From Pseudanabaena frigida (GTDB lineage: Bacteria; Cyanobacteriota; Cyanobacteriia; Pseudanabaenales; Pseudanabaenaceae): 64,000 nt of DNA. The stretch lies in NCBI GenBank assembly GCA_003242085.1, contig QBML01000012.1:1-64000 (forward strand). The letters are read 5' to 3'. The notes below the pieces were generated by a model, which ran no database searches, was not told where the DNA came from, and saw only the letters and a program-made list of their open reading frames with translations. Of this stretch, positions 36,810-46,048 are shown piece by piece; the stretch's first letter is position 1, and each line of letters begins with the position of its first letter. Both the position numbers and the translations under genes were made by a program.

Positions 36810-36977
36810 AACCATTTCCTTTGTTTATTTTTTGTTTTCGAAATTGAGCGCTACTTCTAAGTTAGGACTAAAATATAGATGGCTTTACATCTGACTTGAT
36901 TACCCAATTATTTAAGCGCAAAGCGCTGCAAATTACACTTAAGTTATACATGGCTCATACAATAAAATAGAGTCTCA

Positions 36978-37232
36978 CTAAGTTGAATGCTTTTCTTTAC
37001 TATGATTCTCTAGCTTCTTGCTCAATAAATATACCAAAACCGCTCCAAGTTTGGCTTCTAGTAGAGTTATGTAAATTTGCAAATAGGGATGAGAGTCTGA
37101 GCTAGCATTCAAAGCAAACACAACTCCCCCTATAAGCACATACGGCAAAAATCTGAGTTTTCTGATTAACTGAGGGTTAACCAGTTTGGTACTGATTAGA
37201 GCGAGTCTTTCAGTCATTTGACTTAACTCCAT
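36978..37232 (-). CDS. Small membrane protein of unknown function
   Basis: 84 residues. Two hydrophobic segments (about 27-44 and 52-72) with a short charged loop, and a Lys/His/Glu-rich C-terminus. No family recognised. It starts from ATG and is not an overlap of another gene, so probably real. Confidence 0.5.
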   Translation of the reverse strand: MELSQMTERLALISTKLVNPQLIRKLRFLPYVLIGGVVFALNASSDSHPYLQIYITLLEAKLGAVLVYLLSKKLENHSKEKHST

Positions 37233-37433
37233 AAATCTTTAAGCTTTTATCAAAGATCATCCACTACATCCTAGGTCGATCGCTGTATTTTGTGACGCTT
37301 TTTTACATATTTGTACTTTAGTTTGACTTTAGAGATGCTGAATCCTGAAGTCATCTGACCTAAACATGGGGATACGTGGTTGCAAGTAGCTATAGAATAG
37401 GGTATAGCTGAATATTTTTTGCAGGAGTTGGCT

Positions 37434-38684
37434 TTGATTTCTTCAGCAGCTTTTTCTGATACTTTAGAGCGCGATCGCGAATTGGACTTATTCGCGCATA
37501 GATCGCACTTTCCTGCTTTAGAAGTCAAAAATCGTTCTTACTTTAATTTTGGTGGTCAAGGCGTTTTATGCAGAGCCGCGTTGGATGCGATCGCTAGAAA
37601 TTTCCAGCATATTGAGACACAGGGAAGTTTCTCAAATGCAGCAGGGCATTGGATGATGTCTGAATATAATGCAACCAAAGTGGCGATCGCCCAAGAATTT
37701 CAAGTCGATCCAACTACAATTACCCTCACCGAAAATACAACTGTTGGCTGCAATATTGCATTATGGGCTATAGATTGGCAACAAGGCGATCGCCTGTTAC
37801 TTTCAGATTGCGAGCATCCAGGGATTATTGCTAGTGCCGTCCAAATTCAAAAACGGTTTGGCATTGAAATAGACTATTTTCCCTTAACTAATACTCACAA
37901 TGCCAGCGCAGAGGGAAAAAGTAGCGAAGCAGTTGTAGAGCTATTATTGCAGCATTTGCAGCCCAACACCCGCATGGTGATGCTCAGCCATATTTGCTGG
38001 AATACAGGGCAAGTGCTGCCACTAAAAGCGATCGCCAAGGCTTGCCACGCTCGAAATGTACTAGTTGCCGTCGATGCAGCCCAATCTGTGGGCGTATTAC
38101 CTCTCAATCTTGACGAGATTGCTGCGGACTTTTATGCATTTACAACACATAAATGGTGGTGTGCACCTCTGGGACTAGGAGCTCTGTATATTCGCCCCGA
38201 AATTTTTGATGAAATTGAGCCAGTATTTGTAGGTTGGCGTGGACTGACTGGCAAAACGCCAATTCCACAATGGCGACAAGATGGTGCTAAGTTTGAGGTG
38301 GCAAGTTCTACTTATGCACTCTATGAGGCGATGCGAATTGCGATCGCCTATGCTAATAATTGGGGCACACAGCAGCAACGGTACGAACGTATTTGCCAAC
38401 TAAGTCAAATTTTGTGGCAACGATTAAATGATTTGCCCCACATTTCCTGCATTCGTCAACTGCCTCCAGAATCAGGTTTGGTTTCTTTTAGAGTCGATCG
38501 AGAAATATCCAAAAGTGCGATCGCCCAACAGTCCCATTCTTCGATCGCCCAACAATTGGAATCCGAACATCAAATATTTATCCGCGCACTTCCCGACCCA
38601 GATTGCTTAAGGGCTTCTGTCCATTATCTAACTTCTATTTCTGATATCGATCGCCTTATCTCAATCATTGAAACCTTTGCTTAA
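37434..38684 (+). CDS. L-cysteine/cystine C-S lyase (C-DES-like), class V aminotransferase fold
   Basis: PLP enzyme related to NifS. It matches the Synechocystis cystine lyase C-DES in signature segments: YFNFGGQGVL, DCEHPGIIA, LSHICWNTGQVLP and the FTTHKWW loop with the PLP lysine at residue 240. The reaction would be C-S cleavage releasing a persulfide, useful for iron-sulfur cluster assembly; the substrate preference cannot be read from sequence. The start is placed at TTG 37434, six bases after AGGAG; an upstream TTG at 37419 lies before this site. Confidence 0.88.
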   Translation: MISSAAFSDTLERDRELDLFAHRSHFPALEVKNRSYFNFGGQGVLCRAALDAIARNFQHIETQGSFSNAAGHWMMSEYNATKVAIAQEFQVDPTTITLTENTTVGCNIALWAIDWQQGDRLLLSDCEHPGIIASAVQIQKRFGIEIDYFPLTNTHNASAEGKSSEAVVELLLQHLQPNTRMVMLSHICWNTGQVLPLKAIAKACHARNVLVAVDAAQSVGVLPLNLDEIAADFYAFTTHKWWCAPLGLGALYIRPEIFDEIEPVFVGWRGLTGKTPIPQWRQDGAKFEVASSTYALYEAMRIAIAYANNWGTQQQRYERICQLSQILWQRLNDLPHISCIRQLPPESGLVSFRVDREISKSAIAQQSHSSIAQQLESEHQIFIRALPDPDCLRASVHYLTSISDIDRLISIIETFA

Positions 38685-38758
38685 AACCAATCAATCGCCA
38701 AGCGCCATATTTACTTTTTACCATTCTTAATTAATCAAATACTTATAAGGCTCCTGCC

Positions 38759-39364
38759 ATGTCTCTATTTTCCCAAGCTCCTAGACCAACCCAAGACAAA
38801 AAAAGTGATACTTTGTCACGATCTCAAGTGCTGATTGCGATGGCAGTCACGGCAATTATCTTCTTAGCGATTTCCAAAGGTTGGGTTTACCTGACTGGTA
38901 TACCGATGGTGCATCTCTATTGGCAACCAGAACATGCAGCGATCGGAGTTGGTATTGGCTTGGGAGTAGCATTACTCAGTAGTTTAATTTATGAAGTGTG
39001 GGAAAGCTACCGCATTGCTGCCCAAGAATATTTAGAAATGGTACTCAAACCACTAGAACCAATCGATCTGATTTGGTTAGGTCTTTTGCCAGGTTTGAGC
39101 GAAGAAATGTTATTTCGCGGTGTTGCTTTACCCGCTCTCGGTATGAATGGGTTTGCTTTGATTATTACTAGTGTGGTGTTTGGTGCACTGCATATGGCAA
39201 GTGCCAAGCATTTATCCTATACAGTTTGGGCGATCGCTGTTGGTATGATGCTTGGAGCGATCACCATGTATACGGGCAATCTTTTGTCCGCGATCTTGGC
39301 TCATGTTCTTACCAATTCACTTTCAGGCATCATTTGGAAATGGAAGCAATCCAAACTTGCATAA
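38759..39364 (+). CDS. CPBP-family intramembrane metalloprotease
   Basis: 201 residues, five or so hydrophobic segments. Glutamates in LSEEMLFRG (EExxxR) and histidine in VFGALHMAS are the two active-site motifs of the CAAX/bacteriocin-processing family. The second conserved His-containing motif (ILAHVLTNSL) is also present. Substrate unknown. It follows the C-S lyase by 74 bases and has its own terminator. Confidence 0.87.
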   Translation: MSLFSQAPRPTQDKKSDTLSRSQVLIAMAVTAIIFLAISKGWVYLTGIPMVHLYWQPEHAAIGVGIGLGVALLSSLIYEVWESYRIAAQEYLEMVLKPLEPIDLIWLGLLPGLSEEMLFRGVALPALGMNGFALIITSVVFGALHMASAKHLSYTVWAIAVGMMLGAITMYTGNLLSAILAHVLTNSLSGIIWKWKQSKLA

Positions 39365-39396
39365 TTATCTATAAGTAGCTCAGCATAAATAAACTC

Positions 39397-39441
39397 AGCG
39401 TGTATCGCCCACTTTGCAGGCGACACACGCTTCTGTTTTTT
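39397..39441 (+). terminator. Rho-independent terminator after the CPBP gene
   Basis: AGCGTGTATCGCC / GGCGACACACGCT stem with one mismatch followed by TTCTGTTTTTT. Confidence 0.75.
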
Positions 39442-39455
39442 GGGTTTAAAAAGAT

Positions 39456-40211
39456 CTATTTTGCTTGAGACTTTCGCTTTCTGATTTGATTTGCACCAAA
39501 AACACCACCTGCTAGAACAATTCCAGCCGCAAAGCTAGGAACTGGTACAGCGCGAATCTGTTCTTGTCTACCGATACTGAAGTCATCGAAGGCAAAAACG
39601 TCTGTGCCAGAATTGGTATTACCAAAAGTAATAGAAGTAAATTGCTCGCTAGGGGTTGTAGAAATTAAACCAAAATAGAGCGCTCCACCACCTTGAGTTC
39701 CAGTAGTAGGAACTGTAAAGACTTCTGTTCCTCCATCTGTTTTTGTAAGTGTTAATGTAACTTTTCCATTGAAGTCACCAATATCAACTCCATAGAACCC
39801 GAAAGCGGCTTGAGCGGTGTTAAAAGTAAGTGTAAAAACACCTGTAACTTCATAATATTTGCTACCAGAAATTGCATAGCGACCAAACCCATTTGTGCCA
39901 GATATAACTGTTGCAATACTTCCAGAACCAGTGATAGTTGCAGTATCTACGCCAAAAGCGACAGCGATCGGTGAAGAAGAACCATTGGCTTTAGATTCGA
40001 ATGTTTCATCGCCAACATTTACTAGATTGGAAAAGAAATCGTTGCGAGCTAAATTAGCATTGGGAGTAGAAGACAATCGGGCGAATTCTCCTTGTCCTTG
40101 GTCTTCGCCAAAATAAGTAAGATAAGCGGCTTCTGCTGGATTAACAATCACGGGTGATGAAACTGCAAATAGACCGATCGCTGATACTAATAACTTTTGA
40201 GCCGCATTCAT
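39456..40211 (-). CDS. Exported PEP-CTERM-like surface protein
   Basis: 251 residues. A signal peptide at 1-28 (ends PAEAA) and a C-terminal segment VPVPSFAAGIVLAGGVFGAN followed by a basic tail (QIRKRKSQAK) give the layout of PEP-CTERM-type sorting signals, here with 'VPVPS' in place of PEP. The middle is a beta-rich domain with 'YEVTGVFTLTFNTAQAAFGFYGVDIGDF', like secreted domains of this class. Probably exported and processed by an exosortase-like protease elsewhere in the genome. No exosortase is in this window. Confidence 0.75.
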   Translation of the reverse strand: MNAAQKLLVSAIGLFAVSSPVIVNPAEAAYLTYFGEDQGQGEFARLSSTPNANLARNDFFSNLVNVGDETFESKANGSSSPIAVAFGVDTATITGSGSIATVISGTNGFGRYAISGSKYYEVTGVFTLTFNTAQAAFGFYGVDIGDFNGKVTLTLTKTDGGTEVFTVPTTGTQGGGALYFGLISTTPSEQFTSITFGNTNSGTDVFAFDDFSIGRQEQIRAVPVPSFAAGIVLAGGVFGANQIRKRKSQAK

Positions 40212-40594
40212 ACTTTTTGATTCCCATGCTGTATTAAAAAAGCGATTTTATAGATACTTTCATTTATTTTGGCATAGTCATCAAAGAAGTTTAGAATTCT
40301 GTTCTAATCCCTCCCCCAGAAAAAAGCAGAATCCTAAGCTTCTTTAGTTGAGAGAATCAAATGTAAGCTCGATCTAGAATCTAGATTAACTAAACGTACT
40401 TTTGCTTCACTGAGAAAAATATAGCACCGTCTAGTTTAATTTTTTATGCGTGAAGTTATACAAAAGTTATATAAAATTCACTTAAAAGTGGTGTTTATGA
40501 CTTAAGTGCACACAAGCTCAAAAATTATCCTAGACTAATTTTTGAGCTTTAATTATGAGATAGATTTGAGCCTAAACTTTGCTCCCATGAAAAA
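40212..40594. other. Intergenic region between the PEP-CTERM-like gene and aroE
   Basis: 383 bases. Apart from the hairpin at 40515-40548 I see an A/T-rich stretch without a gene. A promoter for the PEP-CTERM-like gene must lie near 40212-40300. Confidence 0.4.
40515..40548 (-). terminator. Probable aroE terminator
   Basis: 13-base perfect arms AGCTCAAAAATTA / TAATTTTTGAGCT with 8 bases between; it lies 47 bases past the aroE stop. Confidence 0.6.
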
Positions 40595-41467
40595 TTAAGC
40601 AAGATGTTGAAGTAAAGCTTGTCGCATAGTTTCAATTGGAACAGTCCGATCTAGCCAAAATTCAAGAGCGATCGCCCCCTGATTGATCAGCATTTCTAAA
40701 CCATCGATCGCTCTAAGCCCTCTGGCTGTGGCAAGTTGTAAAAACTTAGTTGGGCGTGGTGTATAAATTAAATCGTAGGCGATCGCGCGATCGGGTAGAA
40801 TCGCGATTTCTAATTCGGAAATCGGAGTATTTAGATCGCCTGCCATACCTATCGGCGTTGCATTGATGACAATTCCTGCTACTTCTAGCAAATGGGGAAT
40901 CGATGCCCAAGGATGAACTCGCAAATTATAATCGTGAAGTTGACTAGTCATCGTGCCGTGAAATTTTTTCATCTTCTTCGGATCGCGTCCGACGACATGA
41001 ATTACTGGGCAGCCTAATTCTAAGCAAGCAGCGACAACAGCTTTAGCTGCGCCACCACTACCAAGGATCACAGCAGGCATATTTTTCCAATCACATTGAA
41101 GTTGCTTGAGTGGCTCTAAAAAACCTGCAACATCAGTATTTGTGCCAATCCACCTATCATCAACACGCTTAACTGTATTTACTGCGCCCACAGCTTTAGC
41201 GATCGGTGTGACTTCATCAAGCAAGGGGAGCACTTCAATTTTGTGGGGAATAGTCAAATTGAAACCCTGTATTGACTGAATTGCCTTTAGTCCTGCGATC
41301 GCTGTAGATAGCTGCTCCACAGCAATCGGGAAAGGGACATACACGTAGTCAAGCCCCATCGCCGCGATCGCCGCATTGTGCATCACAGGCGAAAGGCTGT
41401 GACTGACGGGAAACCCCATCACCCCTAAAATTTTAGTTGTCCCTAAGACGCTCCCGATCATAGTCAC
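40595..41467 (-). CDS. aroE: Shikimate dehydrogenase
   Basis: Reduces 3-dehydroshikimate to shikimate with NADPH in the chorismate (aromatic amino acid) pathway. 290 residues. FPVSHSLSPVMHN (19-31) is the shikimate-binding start; 'NLTIPHK' has the catalytic lysine; 'AVNTVKR', VILGSGGAAKAVVAA (nucleotide loop) and NATPIGMAG are as in AroE. Length and order are normal. No other aro gene is nearby. Confidence 0.95.
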   Translation of the reverse strand: MTMIGSVLGTTKILGVMGFPVSHSLSPVMHNAAIAAMGLDYVYVPFPIAVEQLSTAIAGLKAIQSIQGFNLTIPHKIEVLPLLDEVTPIAKAVGAVNTVKRVDDRWIGTNTDVAGFLEPLKQLQCDWKNMPAVILGSGGAAKAVVAACLELGCPVIHVVGRDPKKMKKFHGTMTSQLHDYNLRVHPWASIPHLLEVAGIVINATPIGMAGDLNTPISELEIAILPDRAIAYDLIYTPRPTKFLQLATARGLRAIDGLEMLINQGAIALEFWLDRTVPIETMRQALLQHLA

Positions 41468-41597
41468 TTACCTAAAGTATTAAAAAACTATGACACAATT
41501 GTTCCGTCTAAAGAATAAGCAATACATAGAAATCTGGGCAATTACTCTCCAAAAACCAATCAAGACACAAACTTAGCCAGTTAGAGATTTGATAGTG

Positions 41598-41650
41598 ATT
41601 TAGAGGTTAGTATAGGCGGCGCTTTGCGCCGCCTATACTAACCTCTAAAT
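41598..41650. repeat. Perfect 25-bp-arm hairpin, TTT loop
   Basis: Arms ATTTAGAGGTTAGTATAGGC(GGCGC) and complement around TTT with no mismatch. Confidence 0.85.
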
Positions 41651-41706
41651 CTTGCTATCTTTAGCACCACCAAAGATTTATTGAAGTGTTATGGAAATGC
41701 AAGATG

Positions 41707-41778
41707 TAGCTATAACAAGTCAAAACCCAAATAAATAGATGTGGCAAGTGGTCTCGCCTCTATATTATTTGGGTTTAA
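41707..41778 (+). repeat. Decayed MITE-like palindrome
   Basis: TAGCTATAACAAGTCAAAAC...CTCTATATTATTTGGGTTTA resembles the 99-bp element (TAGC...CAAAACCCAAATAAATAG and its complement), but the centre no longer pairs. Confidence 0.55.
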
Positions 41779-41913
41779 AGTGAGATTAATACAAATTTTC
41801 ACTAAGCAAAGAATGGATTCAGAAATAATAGAGACTAAGTTTGTGAAATTTACAACAGCCCTATTTATAGCATTCCTTATGTAATGGTTCATTTTTGACA
41901 GGGTGAAAAAATT

Positions 41914-42837
41914 CTAATAAGTGCGCTTTCCTGCTGCCAAACGAGAAAAGATACTAGTTACTAAGATCATTACAACCAAAACTAAAGCACCCGCCCAAGC
42001 AAGTTGTTGCTGATTTATAAATTGAGGACCTCCAGGAACAATCGAGAAGTTATAGACAAGTACACCTAAGGAAGCTGTTTTCTCTAAAATTCCATTTGAC
42101 CAGTACTGACTAAACAAAGCAGTAAAGATTAAAGGAGCTGTTTCCCCTGCGGCTCTGGCAACCGCAAGCATTGCACCAGTGATAATTGCTGGCAAGGCTG
42201 CTGGTAAAACCACAAAGAATACAGTTTGAAAGTTAGTCGCACCAATGCCTACGGAAGCTTGACGGATTTCTTGCGGTACAAGTTTTAAACTTTCTTCACT
42301 AGTACGAACAATAATCGGAAGCATTAATACTGATAAAGCTACCCCACCTGCTAAGGCGGAGAACCCTAAACCTAGGGAAAAACCACCCTTAACAACAATG
42401 ATCCCGTAAGTAAATACACCTACTACAATTGAAGGAACGCCGCTTAAAACGTTAGTAGCAAAGCGAATCCAAAAAACAATTGGTTTCTTACCACCGAATT
42501 CAGATACAAAGATAGCTGCCATTACTCCGAATGGAACGCTAATTAATGCAGCAATCCCTACCATAACTAGGGTTCCGATGATGGCATTAGCAAATCCACC
42601 ACCCGCAATGCCAGGGGCAGGCGGTAGTTGAGTGAATACTCCCAAGTCTATTCGACTTGCGCCTTTGATAATTACGTAGGCTAGTACAGCTACTAGTGGC
42701 AGCAAGGCGATCGCCGCCGCACCGACAGTAAGCACTGTCATCATATTGCCAAAAAGTGTACGAGGCGAGGAGTCGCTTCGTACCAAGCTCCCCATAGGGA
42801 TGTTACTTGCGGTTGAATTTTGAGGTTCAAATGTCAT
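41914..42837 (-). CDS. pstA: Phosphate ABC transporter permease PstA
   Basis: Inner-membrane subunit of the high-affinity phosphate importer. 307 residues, six hydrophobic segments. The EAA-type loop 'LKLVPQEIRQASVGIGATNFQTVF' and the 'LPAALPAIITGAMLAVARAAGETAPLIFTALF' segment are diagnostic of PstA/PstC. Third gene of the minus-strand pstS-pstC-pstA set, 77 bases after pstC. Confidence 0.95.
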   Translation of the reverse strand: MTFEPQNSTASNIPMGSLVRSDSSPRTLFGNMMTVLTVGAAAIALLPLVAVLAYVIIKGASRIDLGVFTQLPPAPGIAGGGFANAIIGTLVMVGIAALISVPFGVMAAIFVSEFGGKKPIVFWIRFATNVLSGVPSIVVGVFTYGIIVVKGGFSLGLGFSALAGGVALSVLMLPIIVRTSEESLKLVPQEIRQASVGIGATNFQTVFFVVLPAALPAIITGAMLAVARAAGETAPLIFTALFSQYWSNGILEKTASLGVLVYNFSIVPGGPQFINQQQLAWAGALVLVVMILVTSIFSRLAAGKRTY

Positions 42838-42914
42838 AGGACAAGAAAAATCAGTGGATTTAGGTCAGGAAATTACAGAGAACTGGCAATGACAAATTAA
42901 TAAAAGAATCAGAG

Positions 42915-43874
42915 TTATTTGATTTTTTGGACGCGCATGATGAGCAACTCTGCCAAAACATTGACAAACAAAGTTAGCCCAAACAAAACTAGCGCCGCAT
43001 ACATCAAGGCGGAAATTTGCAAATCGGCAGCTTCAGCAAATTCATTAGCTAGTTTTGCTGCAATTGAGTTGGATGGAGCCAAAATCGAGAAATTAATTTT
43101 TGAAGAGTTGCCAATCAACATGGTTACAGCCATAGTTTCGCCCATGGCTCGACCGAGAGCTAGCATTACCGCACCGACTATGCCTGAAAATCCTGCTGGT
43201 AATATAACTTTGATAATTGTCTCCCACCTTGTTGCGCCTAAGCCCATTGAAGCTTGACGTAAATCTTTGGGAACCGCAATCAATGCTTCGCGAGAAATAG
43301 CCGCGATCGTTGGCAAAATCATAATTGCTAATACAATTGCCGCAGGGAGCATTCCCGTACCACTTAGTGGAGTACTAAATAGTGGGAACCATTTGAAATT
43401 GCCATAAAGGAAATCTCCAACAGGCTTGATAATGGGGATTAAAACGAAAATACCCCACAGACCGTAGACAACACTGGGGATTGCAGCCAATAGCTCAACT
43501 AAAAATACGAGAATCTCCTGTACTTTAACGGGCAAAAAATCAAATTCTTCGCTCAAAAAAACCGATACACCGATACCAATTGGTACTGAGATCAGCAGAG
43601 CAATAAAAGAACTAACTACAGTCCCGTAGATTTGGGGTAAAACTCCATAGGCATCTCTGGTGACATCCCAGTCACTAGAAAACAAGAAGCCGATTCCATA
43701 TTTACTAATTGCAGGCAAGGCATCGATCGCTACCTTAATTACCATGGAGATTAGGATTACAGCTACACCGATGCCAAAAATTCGGGTAAGCCAGACAAAG
43801 CCATTGTCAAGATTTCGAGCTGCATTAGAGCGATGGGGCAAGCTGATTTCAGGGACTAAAGTTTCAGAACTCAT
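42915..43874 (-). CDS. pstC: Phosphate ABC transporter permease PstC
   Basis: Partner permease of PstA. 319 residues; segments 'YGTVVSSFIALLISVPIGIGVSVFLSE' and the EAA loop 'IAVPKDLRQASMGLGATRWETIIKVILPAGFSGIVGAVMLALGRAMGETMAV'-type block match PstC. It lies between pstS and pstA. The 138-base gap from pstS holds a hairpin likely to lower its expression relative to pstS. Confidence 0.95.
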   Translation of the reverse strand: MSSETLVPEISLPHRSNAARNLDNGFVWLTRIFGIGVAVILISMVIKVAIDALPAISKYGIGFLFSSDWDVTRDAYGVLPQIYGTVVSSFIALLISVPIGIGVSVFLSEEFDFLPVKVQEILVFLVELLAAIPSVVYGLWGIFVLIPIIKPVGDFLYGNFKWFPLFSTPLSGTGMLPAAIVLAIMILPTIAAISREALIAVPKDLRQASMGLGATRWETIIKVILPAGFSGIVGAVMLALGRAMGETMAVTMLIGNSSKINFSILAPSNSIAAKLANEFAEAADLQISALMYAALVLFGLTLFVNVLAELLIMRVQKIK

Positions 43875-43923
43875 TATTCAGAATATTAATGATGAACAGG
43901 ATAAAATCATGAAATCTAAGCAA

Positions 43924-43965
43924 ATAGGGCAAGGTCGAGATTTGTATCTCAGAACTTTGCCCTAT
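43924..43965 (-). promoter_or_regulatory. Hairpin between pstS and pstC (attenuator or RNA-stability element)
   Basis: ATAGGGCAAGGTCGAGAT and ATCTCAGAACTTTGCCCTAT pair imperfectly around TTGT. Such a hairpin after a binding-protein gene commonly protects the upstream message and reduces read-through (inference). Confidence 0.6.
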
Positions 43966-44012
43966 CTTAAACAATTTAGCCTTTTGGGCGATTGCTTATA
44001 GAAGAATGAATA

Positions 44013-45149
44013 CTATGAGATAGATGCGATCGCAGGTTTGATCTTAGTGACAACATCAGCAGGAAGTGGAATATAGCCCAATTCCGCACTGGTTTTTTGT
44101 CCTTCGGTGATCGCCCATTCCAACATCGCTTTGATTGCTTCAGCCTTGTTAGGATCGTCATACTTCTTGTAAAACGCCAACCAAGTGAAAGAAACGATTG
44201 GGTAAGCACCTTCGCCCTTAGGATCTGGATCGAAAGCGATCAAGCTAGGAGGTAGCTCGATCGACGCAAGAGATTTTGAGCCGCTTTCAGGATCTGCCTT
44301 GATATACTTGCCAGATTTATTCTCGATAGTTGCAAAGGAGAGCTTGTTCTGAACGGCGTAGCCATATTCAACATAGCTAATTGCACCAGCAGTTTGTTGA
44401 ACTTGAGCGGTTACACCCTCGTTACCCTTAGCGCCAGTACCTGTTGGCCATTGAACGGACTTACCTTCCCCAGGACCAGATTTCCAGTCAGCACTAATTG
44501 TGCTCAAGTGCTTGGTAAATACGCCTGTAGTACCACTTCCATCAGCACGATAAACAACAGAGATAGCTGTATCAGGAAGCTTCGTACCTTCATTCAACTT
44601 AGCGATCGCAGGATCGTTCCATTTTGTGATTTTGCCTAAAAAGATACTGCTATAAACTTCACGGCTAAGCTTTACTTCTTTAACGTCAGGTAGGTTATAA
44701 GCAAGAACAATGCTACCAGCAGTTACAGGAATTAATACTGCACCTTTAGCTACCTTAGCAATTTCATCGTCTTTCATTGCAGTGTCGCTAGCACCGAAGT
44801 CAACAGTAGCAGCAGTAAACTGTTTTACACCAGCACCGCTTCCAACAGATTGATAGCTAATTTGTACGTTGGAATTTTTTTTGTTGAAATCCGAAAACCA
44901 ACGTTGATATAAGGGAGCAGGGAATGAAGCTCCAGCGCCGCTGAGGCTTACGGGTTTACCACCTGCTATTTGTGCTGATGGTGAAGAAGATGCATCAGTT
45001 GTAGGCTTGCCAGAAGCTGTAGCTGTAGCAGCAGGTTTAGTTGCTTCTGGGGTGGGTGCTGGCGAGTTGCAAGATACCATCGCAAAGCCAAGTCCGCCGA
45101 GAGTTAGATAGAGAGCCTTGCGGCGGGATAGTTTCAAGCTAGGACGCAT
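44013..45149 (-). CDS. pstS: Phosphate-binding protein PstS (lipoprotein)
   Basis: Periplasmic receptor of the phosphate importer. 378 residues. Signal with SRRKALYLTL (twin-arginine-like) and lipobox 'GFAMVSC' (Cys27) suggest a lipoprotein. A Pro/Thr/Ser-rich linker (about 30-65) precedes the binding domain: LSGAGASFPAPLYQRWFSDF, YQSVGSGAGVKQF and YRADGSGTTGVFTKHLS bind phosphate. First of pstSCA; a two-repeat Pho box lies about 210 bases upstream. Confidence 0.95.
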   Translation of the reverse strand: MRPSLKLSRRKALYLTLGGLGFAMVSCNSPAPTPEATKPAATATASGKPTTDASSSPSAQIAGGKPVSLSGAGASFPAPLYQRWFSDFNKKNSNVQISYQSVGSGAGVKQFTAATVDFGASDTAMKDDEIAKVAKGAVLIPVTAGSIVLAYNLPDVKEVKLSREVYSSIFLGKITKWNDPAIAKLNEGTKLPDTAISVVYRADGSGTTGVFTKHLSTISADWKSGPGEGKSVQWPTGTGAKGNEGVTAQVQQTAGAISYVEYGYAVQNKLSFATIENKSGKYIKADPESGSKSLASIELPPSLIAFDPDPKGEGAYPIVSFTWLAFYKKYDDPNKAEAIKAMLEWAITEGQKTSAELGYIPLPADVVTKIKPAIASIS

Positions 45150-46048
45150 AGTGATGATGTGGTGAAACGTTATAATAGTTGTGATGGTACTTAAATAAAA
45201 TTTTTCAATCAGAAAATTTTAGATTTAGATACCAAAGCATTGTTCTAATGAAACCATTAACTGTATAGCTCTGTAGCAATAATTTTGGAATTTATAAAAT
45301 CAACAGTTACTAGCTAATACAAGGTTTTTTAACATCAAACAAAATAGATAATACACCTCAAAGGTAAAGAGAAGGTTAAGGAGAAAAACAAAGTGTCGAT
45401 GTTATTAATGAGTTGTAAATATCTAAACTAAAACCCATGCTTTCTACATTGTCATCGCATCTGTATTTACGGATCAAACCTTTAATTGGCAAAGGTTTTA
45501 AGACTATTAAAATATTTTTTGTTAAAGTGCAACCTTGGTGATATATATTTTGTTAGGTATGTTTCTACGTGACGTACTGGGTTCTATTCTGATACAGTAT
45601 TTTTAACTAAGTCTCATTACGATCCAATGTATTTAGTCGAACCTATTGATAGAAGTTGTAATACTTAATGGTATAGAGAATTTATTCTAAAAATACACTA
45701 AAACCTACGAGACTTATTTTTCTACATTTAATTAATTTTGATTTAGAAGAATTCAAGAAGTAATTTTTATGTTTGATCTCATTATTGAACTTAATGACAT
45801 GGGTGCATTTATATCAATGTTTGCTGCGATTCTTGAGTCTATGTTGCTCTAGTAATAACCTGATTAGTAATTGTTGCGAACTTATATATCTAGAAAGTGT
45901 GTAAAAACATCCTAGACATTGATTCTTAGGCATCTTCTGAGATGTCAGGCATATCTCTACGAAACTAAATAAAGACTTTGAGTCTTGGTAAATCTCAATC
46001 CAACCTAAAATCCTAAAATCTACCGAAGTAAACATTTCTTCAAATTCT
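45150..46048. other. Divergent control region between pstS and pstB
   Basis: 899 bases without an accepted gene. It holds the Pho box (45362-45380), an A/T-rich stretch, the 27-codon frame 45769-45852, and presumably the promoters of both transcripts. I see no tRNA or known RNA. Confidence 0.6.
45362..45380 (-). promoter_or_regulatory. Pho box (two 8-base repeats)
   Basis: On the minus strand CTTAACCT, three bases, CTTTACCT: two direct repeats with the 11-base spacing of cyanobacterial SphR/PhoB sites. It is about 210 bases upstream of the pstS start. A third repeat is not evident. Confidence 0.65.

Larger units (their letters stand above)
41468..41913. other. Intergenic region with two palindromic repeats
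   Basis: 446 bases between aroE and pstA. Contents: the hairpin at 41598-41650 and a decayed MITE-like palindrome at about 41707-41778. The rest is A/T-rich with no gene I can support. Confidence 0.5.

Noticed and set aside
36905-36935. AGCGCAAAGCGCT apex near 36917
   Set aside because: Apex only; the flanks do not form a stem, so not counted in the hairpin family.
41710-41892. 60-codon frame on the minus strand
   Set aside because: It runs across a decayed palindromic repeat, has no recognisable domain and no ribosome-binding site.
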